DNA from: Prosthecomicrobium sp. N25
GTDB taxonomy: Bacteria; Pseudomonadota; Alphaproteobacteria; Rhizobiales; Ancalomicrobiaceae
Direction of reading: 5' to 3'
Length of the DNA stretch: 64,000 nucleotides
Assembly: GCF_037203705.1 (NCBI RefSeq)
Contig: NZ_JBBCAT010000007.1
Span: 1-64,000 of the forward strand
Positions 59,012 through 64,000 of the stretch are shown here, piece after piece (positions within the stretch are counted from its first letter, which is position 1; every line of letters starts with the position of its first letter). The position numbers and the translations under genes are program-made. Below the pieces are notes generated by a model. That model saw nothing but the letters and a program-made list of their open reading frames with translations. It searched no databases and was not told the DNA's origin.

Positions 59012-60094
59012 ATGCCGTTGGATTGGCTCGTCGAGCGCATCGGCGAGGGTCCCGCGGCCGCGCTCGGTGCCCTCGTCCTCGGCGTGGTGTTCGGCTTCGC
59101 GGCCGAGCGCAGCCGCTTCTGCCTGCGGGCGGCCGTGCTCGATTTCGTTCGCGGCGACTTCGGCCGCCGGCTCGCCGTCTGGCTCCTGGCCTTTTCGACC
59201 GCGGTCCTCATGACCCAGGCCGCCCTCGCGCTCGGGCTCCTCGGGACGAGCGGCATCCGCCAGCTGACCAGCCGCATCAGCCTGTCCGGCGCCATCATCG
59301 GCGGAGCCCTGTTCGGGGCCGGCATGGTGCTGGCGCGCGGCTGCGCCAGCCGGCTGCTCGTCCTCTGCGCCACCGGCAACTTGCGTTCCCTGCTGTCCGG
59401 CCTCGTCTTCGCGGTGTCGGCCCAGGCCGCCCTGCGCGGCATCCTCTCGCCGCTGCGAGACCGGCTCGCGGCACTGTGGACCGTCGACGACCCGGGCGTC
59501 ATGGACGCCGCGGCGGCCCTCGGGCTCGACCGGTCCGGGTCCGCCCTCGTCGGCCTCCTGTGGCTCGCCGCGGGTCTCCTCTTCGCCGTCCGAAGCCGCC
59601 TGTCGGCGACCGAATGGCTCGGCGCCGTCGGCGTGGGGGCGACGGTCGCGGCCGGCTGGGTCTTCACCGACAGCCTGGCGGCCGCGAGCTTCGATCCGAC
59701 CCCGGTCCGCAGCCTCTCCTTCACGGGCCCGTCGGCCAACACCCTGATGTTCGTGCTGAGCCCGCCCGGCCGCGGGCTCGAGTTCGACACCGCGCTGGTC
59801 CCGGGCGTCTTCCTCGGCGCCCTCCTGGGCGGCCTCGTCGGGGGCGACCTGAAGCTCGAGGGCTTCCGCGACGGCCAGTCCATGCGCCGCTCGATCGCCG
59901 GCGCGGTCATGATGGGTTTCGGCGGTATGTTGGCGGGTGGCTGCGCCGTCGGGGCCGGCGTCTCCGGCGCCGCCGTCTTCGCGACGGTCGCCTGGGTCAC
60001 CCTCTTGGCCATGTGGACCGGCGCCGCTGTGGCCGATCGCCTGGTCGACCGCACCCCCGCGCCCCTGCCCGGCCCCGGCGCCGTCCTGTCCTGA
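59012..60094 (+). CDS. YeeE/YedE-family sulfur-compound transporter 2
   Basis: A 360-residue membrane protein of the same family as its neighbour but clearly divergent. Cysteine motifs are AAERSRFCLRAAVLDF, MVLARGCASRLLVLCATGN and GGMLAGGCAVGAGVSGAAV, with about nine helices. Its separate FNR-like box and SoxR-like operator show that it can be transcribed independently. It may move a different sulfur species, or the two may form a complex. The Shine-Dalgarno is gggagatcgac. Confidence 0.87.
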   Translation: MPLDWLVERIGEGPAAALGALVLGVVFGFAAERSRFCLRAAVLDFVRGDFGRRLAVWLLAFSTAVLMTQAALALGLLGTSGIRQLTSRISLSGAIIGGALFGAGMVLARGCASRLLVLCATGNLRSLLSGLVFAVSAQAALRGILSPLRDRLAALWTVDDPGVMDAAAALGLDRSGSALVGLLWLAAGLLFAVRSRLSATEWLGAVGVGATVAAGWVFTDSLAAASFDPTPVRSLSFTGPSANTLMFVLSPPGRGLEFDTALVPGVFLGALLGGLVGGDLKLEGFRDGQSMRRSIAGAVMMGFGGMLAGGCAVGAGVSGAAVFATVAWVTLLAMWTGAAVADRLVDRTPAPLPGPGAVLS

Positions 60095-60150
60095 GACGGA
60101 GGCGCAGCCTCATGCTGGCGACACGAAAGTCGGACCTTCGTGCGTCCGGT

Positions 60151-60615
60151 CTAGACGGGCTTGTCGCCGAGATAGCGGGCGAAGGGCGTGGTGCCGGAAG
60201 GCCCGAAGGCGACGACCTCGTAGGCCTCCGGGGCCATGTTCGCCACCTCCATCCCAGGCGATCCGATCGGCATGCCGGGGACGGCGAGGCCGACGGCCTT
60301 CGGGCGGTCGGCGAGCAGGCGCTCGATCTCGGCGGCCGGGACATGGCCCTCGATCACGTAGCCGTCGACCACCGCCGTGTGGCAGGACCAGAGATCCCGG
60401 GGAATCCCGCGCGCCTTCTTTACCGGCTCGAGCCGGTCGTTCTCGATCACGCGGACCGGAAAGCCGGCCGCCCTCAGGTGCTCGACCCAAGCGTTGCAGC
60501 AGCCGCAGGACGGGTCCTTCTCGACGATCACGAGCGGCTTCTTTCCGACGGCGGCCCGAGCCGGAGCGGCGCCGAAAGCCAGCAGGCCAGCGAGGAGGAC
60601 ACGGCGGTTCAGCAT
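60151..60615 (-). CDS. Exported DUF411 metal-binding protein
   Basis: A 154-residue exported protein. A short signal peptide (RVLLAGLLAFGAAPARA) precedes the DUF411 domain with KDPSCGCCNAWVEHL (C37, C39, C40), SCHTAVVDGYVIEGHVP, then GLAVPGMPIGSPGME. DUF411 proteins are usually beside copper-resistance genes and are predicted to bind copper; their role in a sulfur context is unknown. It is convergent with the second transporter gene, separated by 56 bp. Confidence 0.87.
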   Translation of the reverse strand: MLNRRVLLAGLLAFGAAPARAAVGKKPLVIVEKDPSCGCCNAWVEHLRAAGFPVRVIENDRLEPVKKARGIPRDLWSCHTAVVDGYVIEGHVPAAEIERLLADRPKAVGLAVPGMPIGSPGMEVANMAPEAYEVVAFGPSGTTPFARYLGDKPV

Positions 60616-60705
60616 GCGGGTCTCCGGAACGGCACAGGGGCGGGCTGCGGGAGCGTAGCCCTGGCGATTATTGAATGTAACCTAGCCGGCCCGGCAGGAA
60701 AGACC

Positions 60706-60719
60706 TTGACAAAGATCAG
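60706..60719 (-). promoter_or_regulatory. FNR/FixK-like box upstream of the DUF411 gene
   Basis: TTGAC-AAAG-ATCAG (read on the plus strand) matches TTGAT-N4-ATCAA at eight of ten positions. It lies about 90 bp upstream of the DUF411 start. It is weaker than the box at 58936. Confidence 0.35.
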
Positions 60720-60787
60720 GCGGCGGCCGGCGGATCAGGGCCGGTCCGCAGCGCCATGCGCTGGAGGACCGCATCCCGCGGCACCGG

Positions 60788-61318
60788 TCAGCGGATGAAC
60801 TGATCGATGTAGCCCTCGCCGAGGCCGACCGCCGTGTAGTGCCGGCGGCACTTGTCGATGCGGGTGAAGACGTCGTCGTAGCCCGTGCAGGCGCCGTCCG
60901 GATCGACGTAGATCATCGCGCCGTTGACCTGGAAGAGGGTGATCATCTCCTCGACATGCGGGTCGACCACGAGCGTGTGCGTCTCGCCCGGCGCCTCGTA
61001 CACGTAGGAGCCCTCGCGGGCGACCCAGTCGTGCTCGAGGTAGCGCCATTCGCCGCGGATCACATAGCCGTGGACGGGCTGGGGGTGGCGGTGGCGCGAC
61101 AGGACGCCGGCGCGGCGGACGCGCAGGAGGTTCATCCAGTAGCCGCGCGACGCCACCATGCAGAGAGGGCGGAACCAGACATTGTCGTCGACCGGCACCC
61201 AGATCCGCTCGTCCTCCGGGATGACGTCGGGCACGACCAGTTCGGGCGGAGACTCCTTCGGCATCGGGTGGCGGTAGGGGAGCCACTTGTCGCTCGAGGG
61301 GGGCACGGGGGCGGTCAT
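60788..61318 (-). CDS. Cupin-domain protein (ChrR-like / dihydroxyacetophenone dioxygenase family)
   Basis: A 176-residue soluble cupin. The N-terminal part (ERIWVPVDDNVWFRPLCMV) and the metal-binding motif LSRHRHPQPVHGYVIRGEWRY, followed by YEAPGETHTLVV, match the family that includes 2,4'-dihydroxyacetophenone dioxygenase and ChrR-type cupins. Three His and possibly a Glu would bind one metal. The substrate is unknown. It is co-oriented with an SDR gene 14 bp upstream, so the two probably act in one catabolic step set. Confidence 0.8.
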   Translation of the reverse strand: MTAPVPPSSDKWLPYRHPMPKESPPELVVPDVIPEDERIWVPVDDNVWFRPLCMVASRGYWMNLLRVRRAGVLSRHRHPQPVHGYVIRGEWRYLEHDWVAREGSYVYEAPGETHTLVVDPHVEEMITLFQVNGAMIYVDPDGACTGYDDVFTRIDKCRRHYTAVGLGEGYIDQFIR

Positions 61319-61332
61319 GGGCAACTCCCTTG

Positions 61333-62040
61333 TCAGACGGCGAGATAGCCGCCGTCGACCGGCAGCACGGTGCCGGTGATGAAACGCGCCGCGTCGGAGG
61401 CCAGGAAGACCACCACCCCGCCGAGATCGTCGGGGCGGCCCCAGCGGCCGAGGGGCGTGCGGGCCAGGATCGGCGCCGAGCGGGCCGGGTCCTCGACCAG
61501 CGGACGGGTCAGATCGGTCTCGATCCAGCCGGGCGCGACGGCGTTGACCCGGATGCCCTCGGCGGCCCAGGCGGCGGCGAGGCTCCTGGTCAACTGCGCG
61601 ACGCCGCCCTTCGAGGCGGAGTAGCCGGGCACGAAGGGCGAGCCCTGGAAGCTCAGCATCGAGGCGGTGTTGACGATCGATCCCCGGGCGGCGGCGAGCA
61701 GCGGGCGGGCCGCGAGGCACATCCGCATCGTGCCCACCAGGTTGACCTCGAGGGTGTTGCGAAAGCCGTCGATGTCGAACTCGCGGCCGCCGCGCTGGAT
61801 GATCCCGGCGCAGTTGACGAGAAGGTCGAGACGTTCGAGGCCGGCGAGCGCGGCCTCCGCGGAGGCCTGGTCGGTGACGTCGAGCCGCCGGGTCTCGACC
61901 GCCGGGTCCGGCCGGAAGGCGGCGATCTCGGCCTCGGTCAGCCCGCAGGCGACCACCCGCCAGCCATCGGCCGCCAGGGCGCGGACGATCCCCTCGCCGA
62001 TTCCGCGGGTTCCCCCCGTGACGAGGGCGCTCCTGCGCAT
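61333..62040 (-). CDS. SDR-family NAD(P)-dependent oxidoreductase
   Basis: A 235-residue classical short-chain dehydrogenase. It has the cofactor motif ALVTGGTRGIGEGIV, LLVNCAGI, the catalytic Ser region IVNTASMLSF, the YxxxK motif PGYSASKGG, the segment IRVNAVAPGWIETDL and the C-terminal TGTVLPVDGGY. Substrate specificity cannot be deduced. It is followed by the cupin gene (14 bp), suggesting a two-gene unit, and is divergent from the DUF2382 pair. Confidence 0.9.
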   Translation of the reverse strand: MRRSALVTGGTRGIGEGIVRALAADGWRVVACGLTEAEIAAFRPDPAVETRRLDVTDQASAEAALAGLERLDLLVNCAGIIQRGGREFDIDGFRNTLEVNLVGTMRMCLAARPLLAAARGSIVNTASMLSFQGSPFVPGYSASKGGVAQLTRSLAAAWAAEGIRVNAVAPGWIETDLTRPLVEDPARSAPILARTPLGRWGRPDDLGGVVVFLASDAARFITGTVLPVDGGYLAV

Positions 62041-62208
62041 GCGTGGTCCTCCCCGGCCGGCTTCTGCGGCCGACCCGGGCCAGAACAGCAGGCGCGGCGG
62101 CCGCTGTCCAGCCCGGCTGGCCCGCGTGCCGGGCGCATGGGCCACGTCGACCCGACGCAGGCGAGGGTCGAAGGACATCGGAGAAACTGCGGAGCCGGCG
62201 CTCGCCAA

Positions 62209-62233
62209 GGAACCGGACTCGGTGGCTCACGTT
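62209..62233 (+). promoter_or_regulatory. EcfG-type general-stress promoter of the DUF2382 pair
   Basis: GGAAC (62209-62213), 16 bp, CGTT (62230-62233): an exact match to the alphaproteobacterial EcfG consensus. The -10 element ends only eight bases before the ATG at 62242, so transcription is expected to start at or next to the A of the start codon. Confidence 0.75.
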
Positions 62234-62241
62234 GGTGGCCC

Positions 62242-62667
62242 ATGAGCGACGAGACCGACGGCACTTCGGACGAACGGCGGCAGGCTACGGTCAAGATTCC
62301 GGTCGCCGAAGAAGAAATGCGGGTCGACAAGGTCGTCAGGACGATCGGCAAGGTCAGGGTCTCGACCGAAACGGACGTCACCGAGGAGATCGCACGCGCG
62401 GATCTGGCCCGGGAGACCGTCGAGATCTCCGAGACGGAGGTTGGAGAAGTCGTGACGTCCGTGCCGCAGGTCCGGACGGAAGGCGACACCACCATCATCC
62501 CGATCTTCGAGGAGCGGCTCGTGGTCGAACGGCAGCTCGTGCTCCTGCGCGAGATCCGCATCACCCGGCATACGTCCCGTGAACGCGTGGAAGTCCCCGT
62601 CCGCCTGCGCCGCCAGAAGGCGGTGATCGAGCGGGAGGGAGAGGAACCGGACACTTCAGGAGGATAG
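62242..62667 (+). CDS. DUF2382 stress protein
   Basis: A 141-residue soluble protein whose body is a DUF2382 domain: VKIPVAEEEMRVDKVVRTIG, the paired strands GKVRVSTETDVTEEIARADL, IIPIFEERLVVERQLVLLRE and ITRHTSRERVEVPVRLRRQ. The family (YsnF-like) is linked to general stress; its activity is unknown. No Shine-Dalgarno precedes the ATG, consistent with a leaderless message from the overlapping EcfG-type promoter. The next gene starts two bases after its stop. Confidence 0.85.
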   Translation: MSDETDGTSDERRQATVKIPVAEEEMRVDKVVRTIGKVRVSTETDVTEEIARADLARETVEISETEVGEVVTSVPQVRTEGDTTIIPIFEERLVVERQLVLLREIRITRHTSRERVEVPVRLRRQKAVIEREGEEPDTSGG

Positions 62668-62668
62668 C

Positions 62669-63697
62669 ATGATGGAGTCCACAACCGGGTCGGGGCGCCG
62701 GACGCTCACGGCCTTCTACGACCGCATGAGCCACGCCGAAGAGGCGATGTCGCGCCTGCGCAGCGCGGGCATCGCGGAGTCCGACATGCGGCTCGTGCAG
62801 GGCACCCGCCCCGGCATGGCCGAGACCAGCGTCGACACCACCCGCGACCGTGAGCCGGGCTTCTGGGAGAGCCTGGCGGACCTGTTCCTGCCCGACGAGG
62901 ACCGGCACACCTACGCGGAGGGCCTCTCCCGCGGCGGCTATCTCTTGACCGTCACCACGCAAGGCACGCTCTACGACACCGCGCTCGACATCATGGACGA
63001 CGAAGGCACCGTCGACATGGAGGAGCGTTCGTCCACGTGGCGCTCCGAAGGCTGGACCGGTACCTACGCGGGCATCGACCCGACGGGCCGGGACTATGCG
63101 GGCCGCGACACCGCGAGCGGTGACCGCCTCGGGTCCGGCTCGTCCTGGTCCGGTTCGTCCTACGAAGCCGATCGGACCGGGACCGGAGCGGGCGCGGGCG
63201 GAACCACGGGCCTGTCCGGCACCTCCGGCCTCGGGACAGACTCCGGCGCGACACGCACCGGCACCTCGGCCTGGTCGGACCGCGCGGATTCGATTTCCGG
63301 CACCGACCGGGACTCGATCCCGGTGATCCAGGAGGAGCTCCGGGTCGGCAAGCGCGACGTGGAGCACGGCCGCGTGCGGGTGCGCAGCTACGTGGTCGAG
63401 GAGCCGGTCGAGACCTCGGTCGGCCTGCGCAGCGAGCATGTCCAGGTCGAGCGCCGGCCCGTCGATCGCCCGGCCGATGCCTCCGCGGACCTGTTCCGCG
63501 AGCGCACCATCGAGGCCAGCGAACGCGCCGAGGAGGCCGTGGTCTCCAAGGACGCCCGCGTGGTCGAGGAGGTCTCGCTGAGGAAGGACGTCCAGGAAGA
63601 GCAGCGGCGCGTGTCCGACACGGTTCGCAAGACCGAGGTCGAGGTCGACGACGAGCGCTCGGCGCTCCGGCCCGACGGGACCCGCTTCAACCGCTGA
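62669..63697 (+). CDS. General-stress protein: GSP17M-like N-terminus, DUF2382 C-terminus
   Basis: A 342-residue protein. The N-terminal 100 residues (RTLTAFYDRMSHAEEAMSRL, then GGYLLTVTTQG) resemble the general-stress-protein 17M/YflT-like domain. Residues 120-205 are a Gly/Ser/Thr-rich linker. The C-terminal 130 residues are DUF2382 (IPVIQEELRVGKRDVEHGRV, VRSYVVEEPVETSVGL, VEEVSLRKDVQEEQRRVSD). It has a strong Shine-Dalgarno (aggaggatagc), unlike its partner, and is in the same transcript. Membrane localisation is not predicted. Confidence 0.85.
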   Translation: MMESTTGSGRRTLTAFYDRMSHAEEAMSRLRSAGIAESDMRLVQGTRPGMAETSVDTTRDREPGFWESLADLFLPDEDRHTYAEGLSRGGYLLTVTTQGTLYDTALDIMDDEGTVDMEERSSTWRSEGWTGTYAGIDPTGRDYAGRDTASGDRLGSGSSWSGSSYEADRTGTGAGAGGTTGLSGTSGLGTDSGATRTGTSAWSDRADSISGTDRDSIPVIQEELRVGKRDVEHGRVRVRSYVVEEPVETSVGLRSEHVQVERRPVDRPADASADLFRERTIEASERAEEAVVSKDARVVEEVSLRKDVQEEQRRVSDTVRKTEVEVDDERSALRPDGTRFNR

Positions 63698-63706
63698 GGC
63701 GATCCT

Positions 63707-63985
63707 TCAGTCCGGGCACGAGACGAGGCGGAGATGCTGACGGCGTCTCCGCTTCGTGAAGCAGACGAGCACGCGGTCGCCGAGGTCCGCCTGCTCGATC
63801 GCCGCGAACCCGAGGCCGGCGGCCAGGTCGCGCGCCTGCTCGAGGGCCGTCCGGCCGACCGGACGCACCACGTCGGCGCCGGCCGAGGCGAGGGTCGCGG
63901 CCAGGATGCCGATCTCGACGCCCTCCAGGAACTCGGCGCTCCGCCGGGGAAAACGGAGGTTCAGTCCGGGTTCCACCTCGATCAT
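63707..63985 (-). CDS. Small conserved-looking protein of unknown function
   Basis: A 92-residue protein that I do not recognise. It starts MIEVEPGLNLRFPRRSAEFL and has an amphipathic helix (VEIGILAATLASAGADVV), a middle helix (RTALEQARDLAAGLGFAAIE) and a basic C-terminus (CFTKRRRRQHLRLVSCPD). Codon third positions are GC-rich as in neighbours, supporting coding. It is convergent with the DUF2382 gene nine bp away. No signal or membrane segment is evident. Confidence 0.55.
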   Translation of the reverse strand: MIEVEPGLNLRFPRRSAEFLEGVEIGILAATLASAGADVVRPVGRTALEQARDLAAGLGFAAIEQADLGDRVLVCFTKRRRRQHLRLVSCPD

Positions 63986-64000
63986 CCGCTCAGGCCTCCT

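Overview
The window looks like a chromosomal segment of a high-GC alphaproteobacterium, most likely of the order Hyphomicrobiales (Rhizobiales). The evidence is strong GC bias at third codon positions, a conserved block (gapR, YkgJ-like, DUF1244, N-formylglutamate amidohydrolase, DUF1036, pyk) that I recall from rhizobial genomes, EcfG-type and CtrA-type sites, and a complete periplasmic Sox pathway. I cannot name genus or species. I saw no rRNA, tRNA, CRISPR array, insertion sequence or prophage.

Layout. (1) 1-8353: a type I secretion locus. A cadherin-like adhesin, cut by the window edge, diverges from two ABC half-transporters with non-canonical ATPase motifs, an HlyD-family adaptor and a TolC-family channel. 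(2) 8357-14910: DUF2336 protein, GapR, small housekeeping genes and pyruvate kinase. (3) 15076-18963: Met-rich DUF305 protein, isoaspartyl methyltransferase, S10 peptidase, DHFR-like protein. (4) 19147-22442: three-gene envelope/stress operon with Gly/Ser-rich tails, closed by a strong terminator. (5) 22519-35219: mixed metabolism and signalling, including an rRNA/tRNA methyltransferase, lipid kinase, ExoD, an epimerase remnant, a secreted Arg/Asp-rich protein, Na/Pi symporter, sulfotransferase, KDPG aldolase, DUF533, GST, an IlvD/Edd dehydratase, DUF3830 and a diguanylate cyclase. (6) 35220-42660: a second, canonical type I ABC/adaptor pair, a gene-free stretch, then a FecR-domain protein divergent from a CHASE2 adenylate cyclase. 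(7) 42688-48781: creatininase-like hydrolase, shikimate/quinate-type catabolic genes and a second adenylate cyclase. (8) 48791-60615: sulfur-oxidation locus. (9) 60788-63985: cupin and SDR enzymes, a DUF2382 stress pair and a small unknown gene.

How genes work together. The sox locus is built from divergent units: soxYZBCD plus a cytochrome against soxAX, and soxVW against soxSR followed by two YeeE/YedE transporters. A shared partial palindrome, CTATAT-N12-ATAWWS, sits in both divergent gaps and before the second transporter, and probably forms the SoxR regulon. Two FNR/FixK-like boxes suggest additional oxygen control. The DUF2382 gene has a textbook EcfG promoter placed so close to its ATG that its mRNA should be leaderless. 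Two adenylate cyclases and a diguanylate cyclase make the centre of the window rich in nucleotide signalling near secretion genes.

Limits: all functional calls come from reading sequence and motif recall. No database search was run, and start sites are chosen from Shine-Dalgarno-like sequences, overlaps and domain boundaries.
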